From Jiangella alba (GTDB lineage Bacteria > Actinomycetota > Actinomycetes > Jiangellales > Jiangellaceae): a stretch of DNA of 64,000 bases. Each line of letters begins with the position of its first letter. The stretch's first letter is position 1. The notes beneath the pieces were generated by a model. That model was not told the origin of the DNA. It did not search any database and saw only the letters and a list, made by a program, of their open reading frames with translations. The stretch is from positions 2,542,001 through 2,606,000 of the forward strand of contig NZ_FNUC01000004.1 in assembly GCF_900106035.1 (NCBI RefSeq), written 5' to 3'. Shown one piece after another: positions 10,732 to 19,326 of the stretch. Made by a program: the position numbers and the translations under genes.

Positions 10732-12132
10732 ATGAAGGCAGGCTGGAGCAGTCTCGGGCCGGCGCCCACCCCGGGCGCCGACCCCTGGGCGGGTGGCTCG
10801 TGGCAGTACTCCGACGAGACGAGCCGACCCGCCCCGGTGGCCGGCCCGGCCGCGGCGACGCGGCCCATCGGGCCCGTCGGCAACGGCGCGGCGCCCGACG
10901 GGACCACCCGACTCCTGGCGCCCAACGGCTCCCCGGCCACCGCTGCGGCCGGTGCGGGTGCCGGTGCGGGTGCGCCGCCGGTTCTGCCCGTCTTCTCGCC
11001 CGTTCCCGGTGCTCCGGGCTCGCCGGGCGCTGCGGGTGACGGCGCCGGGCACCGGCGGCCGCCGAAGAAGCGTCGCGGGCTGGCCACGCTGGGCATCCTG
11101 GTGCTGGCGGCGGCCGCGGGCGGGGCCGGCGGCCTGGTGGCCGAGGCCATCGACGACGACGACCCGGGCGGCGGTGGCACCGTCACCGTCATCGGGGCCG
11201 ACCCCGCGGGCGTGGTCGAGCGGCCGCCCGAGTCCATCGCCGGCGTCGCGGCCACCCTGCTGCCCAGCGTCGTGTCGGTGAGCGTGGCCGACGCGGGCGG
11301 GTCCGGCTTCGTCATCTCCGAGGACGGCTACGTCATCACGAACAACCACGTCATCGCGACCGCCGGCGACGACGGCATCGAGCTGGCGTTCACCGACGGC
11401 CGCCGGCTCGAGGCCGAGCTCGTCGGCACGAGCCCCAGCTACGACATCGCCGTCCTGCACGTCGACGCCGACGACCTCACGCCGGTCGTCTTCGGCGACT
11501 CCGGCTCCGTGGCCGTCGGCGACCCCGTCGTCGCCATCGGCAGCCCGCTGGGCCTCGACGCGACCGTCACCAGCGGCATCGTGTCGGCGCTGGAGCGGCC
11601 GGTCACCGCCGGCGGCGAGGACGACCAGTCGTACATCAACGCGTTGCAGACCGACGCCGCGATCAACCCGGGCAACTCCGGCGGCCCGCTGGTCGACGGC
11701 TCGGGCCGCGTCATCGGCGTCAACTCCGCCATCGCCAGCCTCGGCATGGGCGAGCAGGCCGGCTCCATCGGGCTGGGCTTCGCCATCCCGATCGAGCAGG
11801 TGCAGCGCACGGCGCAGCAGCTGATCGCCGACGGCGAGGCCGTCTACCCGGTCATGGGCGTGCTGCTCGACAACGGCTTCGTCGGCGAGGGCGCCCGGGT
11901 GGCCGAGAACGGCGACAACGGCCCCGGTGTCACGCCCGGCGGCCCGGCCGACGAGGTCGGCATCGAGTCCGGCGACGTCGTGGTGGCCGTCGACGGCACC
12001 GACATCCGCACCCCGGCCGAGCTGATCGTCCGGCTGCGCGCCCACGAGCCCGGCGACGACATCACCGTCGTCGTCGATCGCGACGGCGAGGAGCTGGAGT
12101 TCACCCTCACCCTCGGCTCGGCAGTCGGTTGA
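10732..12132 (+). CDS. htrA: HtrA/DegP-like membrane-anchored serine protease with PDZ domain
   Basis: 466 residues. A disordered Gly/Ala/Pro-rich cytoplasmic N-terminus (1-110), one membrane helix (about 115-138), a trypsin-like domain with catalytic H206 (NNHVIA), D238 (YDIAVL) and S316 (GNSGGP), and a C-terminal PDZ domain from about 375 (GVTPGGPADEVGIESGDVVVAVDG). Degrades or refolds damaged extracytoplasmic proteins. It lies 58 bp after the RseB-like gene and ahead of tatB, as in the mycobacterial sigE locus. Confidence 0.93.
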   Translation: MKAGWSSLGPAPTPGADPWAGGSWQYSDETSRPAPVAGPAAATRPIGPVGNGAAPDGTTRLLAPNGSPATAAAGAGAGAGAPPVLPVFSPVPGAPGSPGAAGDGAGHRRPPKKRRGLATLGILVLAAAAGGAGGLVAEAIDDDDPGGGGTVTVIGADPAGVVERPPESIAGVAATLLPSVVSVSVADAGGSGFVISEDGYVITNNHVIATAGDDGIELAFTDGRRLEAELVGTSPSYDIAVLHVDADDLTPVVFGDSGSVAVGDPVVAIGSPLGLDATVTSGIVSALERPVTAGGEDDQSYINALQTDAAINPGNSGGPLVDGSGRVIGVNSAIASLGMGEQAGSIGLGFAIPIEQVQRTAQQLIADGEAVYPVMGVLLDNGFVGEGARVAENGDNGPGVTPGGPADEVGIESGDVVVAVDGTDIRTPAELIVRLRAHEPGDDITVVVDRDGEELEFTLTLGSAVG

Positions 12133-12190
12133 CGCGGCACGTAGTCTTGCGGGGACGGATGCACGTACGTAACGGACGTGGGGGCCGACT

Positions 12191-12868
12191 GTGTTCGACA
12201 TAGGTATCGGCGAGGTGTTCGTGCTGCTCGTCGTCGCCCTGCTCGTCTTCGGCCCCGACCGGCTGCCCGACATGGCGCGACAGGCGGCCGGCTTCGTTCG
12301 TGACCTGCGCACCATGGTGGCCAACGCCCGGAAGGACCTCTCCGGCACGGTCGGCGACCTCGGCATCGACAAAGAGGATCTGAAGACCCTCTCCGACCTG
12401 CGCAACCCGAAGTCGTTCGTGCGCCAGAAGGTCCTCGACGGCATGGACCTCGGCCTCGACGACGATGACGAGTCGTCGCGGCACACCAACGGCAACGGCA
12501 ACGGCCGGCCCTCCGCCCGCTCCGCCGCCACCGGCGGCGACCGCACCGGCGAAACCGTCGACGTCCCCCCGGCGTCGGCCGACGTGCCGCCCGAGCCGGA
12601 GGCCGACATGCCTCCGCCGCCGATGGAGGACACCCCGGCCGGTCCGCCCGCCCAGCCTGCTGCCTCCGCGTCGGCCAACGGTGCGGCTGCCTCCGCGTCG
12701 GCCAACGGTGCGGCTGCCTCCGTGCCGGCCGACGGCGCCGCGGCCTCCGAGCCGTCCGGCGATGGCGCTGTCTCCGCGTCGGCCGCCGATGCCGCCTCGG
12801 ACCCCGAGCCCGCCCCCGTCCCCGCCGACGCGGCCCGCTCGCCCCGCTTCGACCCCGACGCCACCTGA
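12191..12868 (+). CDS. tatB: Sec-independent protein translocase subunit TatB
   Basis: 225 residues from GTG 12191. The first 20 residues FDIGIGEVFVLLVVALLVFG form the membrane helix, followed by the P-D-R-LP hinge and an amphipathic helix (LPDMARQAAGFVRDL), the TatB arrangement. A negatively charged stretch DLGLDDDDE precedes a long low-complexity Ala/Pro/Ser tail with nine-residue repeats. Partner of TatA and TatC in exporting folded twin-arginine proteins; tatA and tatC are not in this window. Confidence 0.9.
   Translation: MFDIGIGEVFVLLVVALLVFGPDRLPDMARQAAGFVRDLRTMVANARKDLSGTVGDLGIDKEDLKTLSDLRNPKSFVRQKVLDGMDLGLDDDDESSRHTNGNGNGRPSARSAATGGDRTGETVDVPPASADVPPEPEADMPPPPMEDTPAGPPAQPAASASANGAAASASANGAAASVPADGAAASEPSGDGAVSASAADAASDPEPAPVPADAARSPRFDPDAT
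12659..12739 (+). repeat. 27-bp tandem repeat in the tatB tail
   Basis: Two identical 27-bp units (12659-12685 and 12686-12712) and a diverged third (12713-12739) encode AASASANGA-type nonapeptides in the disordered TatB C-terminus. Copy number probably varies between strains through slippage. Confidence 0.8.
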
Positions 12869-13308
12869 CCCAGGCGGCGTGCGCCGACTTCGACAGCCAC
12901 CGTTGCGTCCCCGCCCGCCATCGGCCCGCGGAGCACGCTTCCCGCTGTCGAAGTCGGTGGCGGCGACGGTACGAACGCGGCCCACGGCCCGCCGGCCGCG
13001 CCCGGCAGCCGGCGCAGAGCCGGCCAGGCCGCGTGCGAGGTGGCCGGGACGCTCGCCAGCCGGACCTGCCGAGACCGCCGGACCTGCGGAGCCTGCCCGA
13101 CCTGCCGAGCTGGCCCGACCTGCCGAGCTCGCCCGACCTACCGCGTCCGCGGCGCCTGCCGAGCCTGCGCGCCAGCTGGATCCGCCGCGTCTGCCGTGGC
13201 CACCGTGCCACCACGCCCGCCGGTCCACGAACCCGCGCCGTCCGCTGCGGCCGGCCCGCAGCCACCATCACCGACCTGCGCCTTCGCCACCCCTGACCGG
13301 CCAACGAT
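12869..13308. other. Gene-free stretch after tatB with inverted repeat and 18-bp tandem repeats
   Basis: No credible gene. A perfect 13-bp inverted repeat (12884-12896, 12945-12957; arm CCGACTTCGACAG) with a 48-nt spacer begins 16 bp after tatB and may act in termination. From about 13090, 18-bp units (cctgccgagctggcccga and variants) repeat; in one frame they read Pro-Ala-Glu-rich, like a TatB-style tail, but no start, ribosome site or conserved domain is attached. Confidence 0.6.
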
Positions 13309-13369
13309 CGTGACTCGAGGGTCACGACAGGGTCACGACTATCGACAGCAAAGTGATTTAGTGATCTAA
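13309..13369 (+). promoter_or_regulatory. Upstream region of the GntR gene with operator-like repeats
   Basis: CGTGAC (13309-13314) and GTCACG (13321-13326) form an inverted repeat, and GGGTCACGACA follows as a direct repeat. Next comes an AT-rich segment with AGTGAT repeated at 13352 and 13360 and the palindrome TTAG-TGAT-CTAA (13358-13369). These sit 40-100 bp before the regulator start and are candidate GntR or core-promoter sites. Confidence 0.45.
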
Positions 13370-13410
13370 TCTCTCCCAACGCCGCTAACGACGTCGAAGG
13401 GGACGGGGCT

Positions 13411-14118
13411 GTGACTGCTGGGGAAGCGGGTCGCCGGACGCTGGCTGACGAGCTGGCTGCTGGTGTCGTCGCGCTGATCCGGGAGCGCCGCCTCGAGGCG
13501 GGTGCGCAGATGGACACCGTCCGGTCGATGGCCGAGCGGTTCGCCGTCGCGGTTCCGACCATGCGCGAGGCGTTGCGCCGGCTCGAGGCGATGGGCGTGG
13601 TGGTGCTGCGGCACGGGTCCGGGGTGTACGTGGGGGAGAACGTGCGCCGATCGGTGCTGCCGAATCCACACGGACCGTTACTGACCAGCGAGAGCCTGGT
13701 CGACCTCCTGCTGGCGCGCAGCACCATCGAACCGCCGATCGCGGCCATGGGCGCCACCGTCCGTGACCCTGACGGCGTCGAGCTGATCACCGAGACGCTG
13801 CGGGAGGCGGAGCGCTGTCTCGTCGAGCGCAACGAGCGGCTCTGGCTCGTCAACCTCGACTTCCACCGGGCGGTCGCGCAGGCGTCCGGCAACACGGTGC
13901 TGGCCGAGGTGGTCGACTCGATCGTGCTCGTACACGCCCAGGAACAGCGCGAGATCCTGCGGTTGCACGGGGACGAGGGCGAGGACTTCGAGGAGCATCG
14001 GCGCATCGCGCGGGCCGTGCTGGACGGCGACGCCGACGAGGCGTTCCGTGCCAGCAAGGAGCACCTCGACAACGTCATCGAGGCCATTCGCAGCAGGAGA
14101 CCCGATTCCGGGCGGTAA
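13411..14118 (+). CDS. GntR/FadR-family transcriptional regulator
   Basis: 235 residues from GTG 13411 with AAGGGGA upstream. Winged helix about residues 12-75 (VRSMAERFAVAVPTMREALRRLEAMGVV) and an all-helical FCD effector domain about 85-225 with the metal-ligand style residues D of FHRAVAQASGN and H of EEHRRI. It lies 87 bp upstream of a sugar importer operon on the same strand and is the obvious candidate regulator, probably released by a sugar-acid intermediate. Confidence 0.88.
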   Translation: MTAGEAGRRTLADELAAGVVALIRERRLEAGAQMDTVRSMAERFAVAVPTMREALRRLEAMGVVVLRHGSGVYVGENVRRSVLPNPHGPLLTSESLVDLLLARSTIEPPIAAMGATVRDPDGVELITETLREAERCLVERNERLWLVNLDFHRAVAQASGNTVLAEVVDSIVLVHAQEQREILRLHGDEGEDFEEHRRIARAVLDGDADEAFRASKEHLDNVIEAIRSRRPDSGR

Positions 14119-14205
14119 CCACCGATTGAGGCATACTGCCCTGTCATGGGCACATGCTGCACGGTTACACCCGATGTCATACCTGAATGCTAAGAGGTGA
14201 GTCAC

Positions 14206-15468
14206 GTGAGATTGCGTCACACTGGGGTGGCGGCGCTGGCGGCGTCGACGCTCGTCCTGGCCGCGTGCGGGGGCGACGACGACGACGCCGAGGGCGCGAG
14301 CGGCCCCGGCCTGATCAACTTCTACACCGACAAGGGTGCCTGGGAGCCGCAGTTCCTGGAGGTGTCCGACGTGTCGGAGACCAGCCTGGGGCTGGGCCTG
14401 GAGTTCACCGGCTACTCCGACGCCGAGCAGTACTCGGCGTTCGTCCGGCAGTCCTTCCGCACCGACGACAAGCCCGACCTCTTCACCTGGCACACCGGCA
14501 GTGAGCTGGAGGACCTCGTCGCCGAGGACCTGCTGGCGCCGACGTCGGACATCTGGCAGGCCGCCATCGACAACGGCGACGTGCCCGAGGCCATGGAGGA
14601 GCACTTCACCGTCGACGGCGAGCAGTACTGCGTGCCGATGAACGCGGCCTACTGGGTCATGTACTACAACAAGCCGGTCTTCGACCAGTACGGCATCGCC
14701 GAGCCGACCAGCTGGACCGAGCTGATCGCCGCGGCCGACACCCTGGTGGCCAACGGCGTCACCCCGTTCTACGAGACGAACATCCTGTTCTCGTTCGTCT
14801 GGTTCCAGACGCTGCTCGCCGGCACCGACCCCGAGCTGTACAACGCGCTGTCGACGGGCGAGGCCAAGTACACCGACGAGGGCGTCGTCGCGGTGATGGA
14901 GCAGTGGCGCGGCATGCTCGAGGCCGGCTACTTCGGTGACCCGGGCGACCAGACCGCACCGCAGGACCAGCTGAAGGCCGGCACGGTCGCCATGATCAAC
15001 TTCGGCACGTTCCTGAGCGGCCAGCTCAACAGCGTCGACATGGTCTCCGGCACCGACTACGACTTCTTCGTCATCCCGAACGTCAACCCCGACCTCGGAC
15101 AGACGTCGCTGATCTTCGAGACCGGCCCCATGTGCACCGCGAAGGGCGCCGAGAACGAGACGTCCGCGCTGCAGTACGCGGAGTGGTGGATGACCGACGA
15201 GGCGCAGACGGCGTGGGCGAACGCCCGCGGCGACGTGTCGTTCAACCCGAAGGCGCTGGTGCAGGACCGCCTGCTGGCCGACCTGAACACGCAGTCCGGC
15301 AGCGGCGACCACCTGCTGCTCGAGCGGTACTTCGAGGCGACGCCGACGCCGGTGCTGACGGCGGCGCTGGACGGCTTCAGCGCGTTCGTCACCAACCCCG
15401 GCGACCCGATGCCGATTCTCGAGACGATCGAGGCCGAGGCCGAGGCGTACTGGGCCGAGCAGGGCTGA
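14206..15468 (+). CDS. ABC sugar transporter, substrate-binding lipoprotein
   Basis: 420 residues from GTG 14206 (ribosome site GAGGTGAG; an in-frame GTG at 14197 is less well placed). Signal peptide with lipobox LAAC, lipidated at C21, then an acidic linker. The body is a type-1 extracellular binding protein of the CUT1 class (TDDKPDLFTWHTGSELEDLV, later FNPKALVQDRL). It captures an oligosaccharide or sugar derivative at the membrane and delivers it to the next two permease genes. Confidence 0.9.
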   Translation: MRLRHTGVAALAASTLVLAACGGDDDDAEGASGPGLINFYTDKGAWEPQFLEVSDVSETSLGLGLEFTGYSDAEQYSAFVRQSFRTDDKPDLFTWHTGSELEDLVAEDLLAPTSDIWQAAIDNGDVPEAMEEHFTVDGEQYCVPMNAAYWVMYYNKPVFDQYGIAEPTSWTELIAAADTLVANGVTPFYETNILFSFVWFQTLLAGTDPELYNALSTGEAKYTDEGVVAVMEQWRGMLEAGYFGDPGDQTAPQDQLKAGTVAMINFGTFLSGQLNSVDMVSGTDYDFFVIPNVNPDLGQTSLIFETGPMCTAKGAENETSALQYAEWWMTDEAQTAWANARGDVSFNPKALVQDRLLADLNTQSGSGDHLLLERYFEATPTPVLTAALDGFSAFVTNPGDPMPILETIEAEAEAYWAEQG

Positions 15469-15496
15469 GGCCCGAGCAGCAAGAGAGGAACGAGCG

Positions 15497-16438
15497 ATGT
15501 CCGCGCCGGCCACGGCCGCACCCAAGACGCCGCCCGGCGGCTCGGCACCACCCGAGCCGTCGCGGCGCCGCCGGACCACGTACGGCTGGCCGGCGCGGGG
15601 CTTCAGCCTTCCCGCCGTCCTGGTGGTGGCGGTTCTGCTGTACCTGCCGTTCCTCTGGACGACGTGGATCAGCTTCACCGAGTACAACGGCCTCGGCTCG
15701 CCCGAGTGGGTCGGCCTGGACAACTACCGGGCGATGTTCGACGACCCGAACTTCGCCACGTCGGTGCGCAACACGCTGATCTGGGTCGTCGGGAGCATCA
15801 CCGTCCCGGTCGGGCTGGGTCTGCTCATCGCGGTGCTGTCGCACGGGACGCGGTTCGGCAGCTGGTTGCGGCTGCCGTTCCTCATCCCGTACGCGATCTC
15901 CGGCGTCGCGGTGGGCGTGGTCTGGAAGTTCGTGCTGCAGAACGGCGGCGGGCTGAGCCAGGCGCTGGACGCGCTCGGCCTGCCCGGCGCCGACCTGCGC
16001 TGGCTCAGCGACGCACCGCTGAACACGCTCGTCATGATCGGCGCGGCGGCCTGGCAGCAGAGCGGCGTCAACGCGCTGCTGTTCGTCATCGGGCTGCAGT
16101 CGATCCCGCGCGAGCCGATCGAGGCCGCCCGGCTGGACGGTGCGTCCGGCTGGCGGATGTTCCGGCACCTGACCTGGCCGATGCTGCGTCCGCTGACGAC
16201 GGTGGTCGTCGGGCTCAGCCTGGTGGCGAGCCTGAAGACGTTCGACATCGTCTGGGTCATGACGAAGGGCGGACCGGGCGGCAACGCCGACACCCTCGCG
16301 GTGACGATGTACGAGGAGACGTTCGTGAACAGCGCCTACGGTGCCGGGTCCGCGGTCGCGGTGTTCCTCAGCGTCGTGACGTTCCTCGCGGCCATCACCT
16401 ACCTGCGGCGGCAGCTGTCGCCCGAGCGGGCGGTGTGA
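15497..16438 (+). CDS. ABC sugar transporter permease, first subunit (MalF-like)
   Basis: 313 residues with six predicted membrane helices, first about residues 38-58 (LPAVLVVAVLLYLPFLW). The ATPase-contact EAA loop is EAARLDGASGWRMFRHLTWP. Arg-rich disordered N-terminus. Starts 28 bp after the binding-protein gene; forms a heterodimer with the next permease. No ATPase gene is present in the operon, so a shared MsiK-type ATPase elsewhere is likely. Confidence 0.92.
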   Translation: MSAPATAAPKTPPGGSAPPEPSRRRRTTYGWPARGFSLPAVLVVAVLLYLPFLWTTWISFTEYNGLGSPEWVGLDNYRAMFDDPNFATSVRNTLIWVVGSITVPVGLGLLIAVLSHGTRFGSWLRLPFLIPYAISGVAVGVVWKFVLQNGGGLSQALDALGLPGADLRWLSDAPLNTLVMIGAAAWQQSGVNALLFVIGLQSIPREPIEAARLDGASGWRMFRHLTWPMLRPLTTVVVGLSLVASLKTFDIVWVMTKGGPGGNADTLAVTMYEETFVNSAYGAGSAVAVFLSVVTFLAAITYLRRQLSPERAV

Positions 16439-16442
16439 CCCG

Positions 16443-17261
16443 ATGACCGCGCGCATCCTCCGTCCCACGATCCTGATCGTCCTCGGCCTCATCTGGCTGG
16501 CCCCGGTCTACCTGCTGCTGGTCAACGCCAGCAAGGATCCCGCGCAGTACGCCGCCGACCAGGTGTGGCGGCCGATCGGCGACTTCGCCCTGTTCGACAA
16601 CATGCGCGAGGCCTGGGAGATCGGCGGCCTGGGCGACGCCGTCACCAGCACTCTCATCTACAGCGTCGTCGGGCCCGGGCTGGCCGTGCTGTTCGGCGCC
16701 GCCATCGGCTTCGGCATCGTCGCGCTGCGGCTCAGGCACGGCTTCTTCTGGTTCGTGCTGGTCTTCGGTGGCACCGTCTTCCCGCTGCAGATGATCCTGA
16801 TGCCGCTGTTCGTCGGGTACGTCGAGGCCGGCGTGTACGACACCCGGATCGGCATGATCGCCGTCTACACAGCGATCACCGTGCCGTTCGCGGCGCTGGT
16901 CATGCGCAACTTCCTCGGCGGCATCGCGCACTCGGTGTTCGAGGCGGCGGTCATGGACGGCGCCAGCACCTGGCGGATCTTCTGGCGCATCTACCTGCCG
17001 ATGTCGCTCCCCGCCCTGGTGGCGGTGTTCATCCTGCAGGCCACGTTCGTCTGGAACGACCTGCTGCTGGGTCTGGCGCTGAGCCAGTCCAACGACGTCC
17101 GGCCACTGATGACGGCCGCGGCCGCGCTCCAGGACACCTACGGCGGCCTGCAGCTGACGGCGGTGCTGGCCGGCGGCCTGCTGGTGTCGCTGCCGACGGT
17201 GGTGCTGTTCCTGTCGACGCAGCGGATCTTCAGCCGGGGCCTCAACCTCGGCCAGTTCTAG
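16443..17261 (+). CDS. ABC sugar transporter permease, second subunit (MalG-like)
   Basis: 272 residues, six predicted helices, EAA loop EAAVMDGASTWRIFWRIYLP. Begins 4 bp after the first permease gene, so tightly coupled. Completes the membrane part of the CUT1-type importer. Confidence 0.92.
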   Translation: MTARILRPTILIVLGLIWLAPVYLLLVNASKDPAQYAADQVWRPIGDFALFDNMREAWEIGGLGDAVTSTLIYSVVGPGLAVLFGAAIGFGIVALRLRHGFFWFVLVFGGTVFPLQMILMPLFVGYVEAGVYDTRIGMIAVYTAITVPFAALVMRNFLGGIAHSVFEAAVMDGASTWRIFWRIYLPMSLPALVAVFILQATFVWNDLLLGLALSQSNDVRPLMTAAAALQDTYGGLQLTAVLAGGLLVSLPTVVLFLSTQRIFSRGLNLGQF

Positions 17262-17278
17262 GCCCTTGGAGGGTTCCG

Positions 17279-18073
17279 ATGAGAGTGGCCGTGGTCACCG
17301 GCGGTGCCGCCGGCATCGGCCGGGCGGTCGTCGAACGGCTGGCCGGCGACGGCGAACTGGTGGTCGCGCTCGACCGCGACGCCGCCGCGCTGGACCGGCT
17401 GGCGGCCGACGCCGCCGAGCGCGGCTGGCAGGTGCGGGTCCGGCCACTGGACGTCACCGACGCCGCCGACGTCGAGCGGTGCGCCGCGGAGCTGACGGAG
17501 CGGCACGGCAGCATCGACACCCTGGTGTGCGCCGCCGGCATCCAGCGCTACGGCACCGTCGAAGAGACCAGCATGGAACTGTTCGACGAGGTCATCGCCG
17601 TGAACCTGCGGGGCGTCTTCGCGGTCTGCCACCACCTGATGCCGCTGCTGCGCGCCGGTGACGGCGGCGCCGTCGTGGTCGTCGCCTCGGTGCAGTCGTA
17701 CCAGTCGCAGACCCGGGTCGCGGCGTACGCGGCGTCGAAGGGCGCCCTGGTCGCGCTGGTCCGGTCGATGGCACTGGACCACGCGGCCGACGGCGTCCGC
17801 GTCAACGCCGTGCTGCCCGGCTCGGTCGACACCCCGATGCTGCGCTGGGCCGCCGGCCTGCACGCCGACGGCCGCCCGGCAGACGACCTCGTCGCCGAGT
17901 GGGGCCGGTCGCATCCGCTGGGCCGGGTCGCGCACCCGTCCGAGGTGGCCGACGCCGTCGCCTACCTGGCCGGGCCGCACGCGAGCTTCGTCACCGGCAC
18001 CGACCTCGTGGTCGACGGCGGCCTGCGGGCCGGCCTGCCGGTGGCCCTGCCCGAGCACGTGAAGGAGACCTGA
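17279..18073 (+). CDS. Short-chain dehydrogenase/reductase (SDR)
   Basis: 264 residues from ATG 17279 with GGAGGG upstream. Cofactor motif TGGAAGIG near residue 8, CAAGI near 86, catalytic YAASK near 160 with an upstream Ser, and terminal VVDGGL, all of the classical SDR type. D in VALDRD after strand 2 favours NAD(H). Within the sugar operon it probably oxidises a sugar or polyol to a lactone or keto product before the dehydratase step; the exact substrate is unknown. Confidence 0.9.
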   Translation: MRVAVVTGGAAGIGRAVVERLAGDGELVVALDRDAAALDRLAADAAERGWQVRVRPLDVTDAADVERCAAELTERHGSIDTLVCAAGIQRYGTVEETSMELFDEVIAVNLRGVFAVCHHLMPLLRAGDGGAVVVVASVQSYQSQTRVAAYAASKGALVALVRSMALDHAADGVRVNAVLPGSVDTPMLRWAAGLHADGRPADDLVAEWGRSHPLGRVAHPSEVADAVAYLAGPHASFVTGTDLVVDGGLRAGLPVALPEHVKET

Positions 18074-18077
18074 GCTC

Positions 18078-19322
18078 GTGAAGATCGTCGACGTGCGCGC
18101 CACCACCGTGACGGTGCCCCTGCAGGCGCCGCTGCGGCACAGCAACGGCGCGCACTGGGGCCGGTTCGTCCGCACCATCGTCGAGGTCGAGGCCGACAAC
18201 GGCCTGGTCGGCCTGGGCGAGATGGGCGGCGGCGGGCAGAGCGCCGAGGAGGCCGTGCGCGGCCTGCGCGACTACCTCGTCGGACACGACCCGGCCCGCA
18301 CCGAGACGCTGCGGTTCATGCTGGCCAACCCGACGGCCAGCCTCTACAACAACCGCACCCAGCTGCTCGCGGCCATCGAGTTCGCCTGCCTGGACCTCCA
18401 GGGCCGGCACCTCGGCGTGCCGGTGCACGAGCTGCTCGGCGGCCGGGTCCGCGACCACGTCGAGTTCGCCAGCTACCTGTTCTTCCGCTATCCGGCGGTC
18501 GACGGCAGCGGCGAGGTCCGCACGCCGGAGCAGCTGGTCGCGCACGCCCGCGAGCTGAAGGAGCAGCACGGCTTCACCGTGCACAAGCTCAAGGGCGGCG
18601 TCTTCCCGCCCGACTACGAGCTGGAGTGTTACCGGGCACTGGCCGAGGCGTTCCCCGGCGACCGGCTGCGCCACGACCCCAACGGCGCGTGGTCGCCGGA
18701 GGAGTCGATCCGGTTCGCCGCGGGCATCGAGGGCCTGCGCAACGACTACCTGGAAGACCCGACGTGGGGCATGAACGGCCTGCGCCGGGTGCGCGAGCGG
18801 ACCGCGATCCCGATCGCCACCAACACCGTCGTGGTCAACTTCGAGCAGCTGGCCGCGAACGTCCGCGACCCCGCCGTCGACGTCGTCCTGCTCGACACCA
18901 CGTTCTGGGGCGGCATCCGCCCGTGCGTGAAGGCGGCCGGGGTGTGCGAGACGTTCCAGCTGGGCGTCGCGGTGCACTCGTCCGGCGAGCTGGGCATCCA
19001 GCTGGCCACCATGCTGCACCTGGGCGCCGTCGTGCCGAACCTGGCGTTCGCGGCCGACGCCCACTACCACCACCTGACCGGCGACGTCATCGCCGGCGGC
19101 CCGTTCCGGTACCACGACGGCGGCATCGACGTGCCGTCAGGGCCCGGGCTGGGCGTCGAGCTGGACCGCGACAAGGTCGCCGAGTACGCCGAGCTCTACC
19201 GCGAGCTGGGCGGCTACCCGTACGACCGCGACCCCGGCCGGCCCGGCTGGTACCCGCTGCTACCCAACTCCGACTGGGCCGACCCGTCGGCGGCCGGCCC
19301 GGTCGATCTCGGAGGACGCTGA
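18078..19322 (+). CDS. Enolase-superfamily sugar-acid dehydratase, glucarate-dehydratase-like
   Basis: 414 residues from GTG 18078. The catalytic set of the glucarate dehydratase subgroup is visible: K170-x-K172 (HKLKGG), D200-x-N202 (HDPNGAW), E226 (LEDP), N249 (ATNT), D273 and H300 (VHSSGELG), with a C-terminal GPGLGVELD segment. It should abstract a proton alpha to a carboxylate and eliminate water from an aldonate or aldarate in the cytosol, needing Mg2+. Substrate is not settled by sequence. Lies 4 bp after the SDR gene and 4 bp before the glycosidase. Confidence 0.88.
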   Translation: MKIVDVRATTVTVPLQAPLRHSNGAHWGRFVRTIVEVEADNGLVGLGEMGGGGQSAEEAVRGLRDYLVGHDPARTETLRFMLANPTASLYNNRTQLLAAIEFACLDLQGRHLGVPVHELLGGRVRDHVEFASYLFFRYPAVDGSGEVRTPEQLVAHARELKEQHGFTVHKLKGGVFPPDYELECYRALAEAFPGDRLRHDPNGAWSPEESIRFAAGIEGLRNDYLEDPTWGMNGLRRVRERTAIPIATNTVVVNFEQLAANVRDPAVDVVLLDTTFWGGIRPCVKAAGVCETFQLGVAVHSSGELGIQLATMLHLGAVVPNLAFAADAHYHHLTGDVIAGGPFRYHDGGIDVPSGPGLGVELDRDKVAEYAELYRELGGYPYDRDPGRPGWYPLLPNSDWADPSAAGPVDLGGR

Positions 19323-19326
19323 ACCG

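Noticed and set aside
12465-13313. Plus-strand frame downstream of and overlapping tatB
   Set aside because: Pro/Arg-rich, no domain or ribosome site; treated as repeat-rich non-coding DNA.
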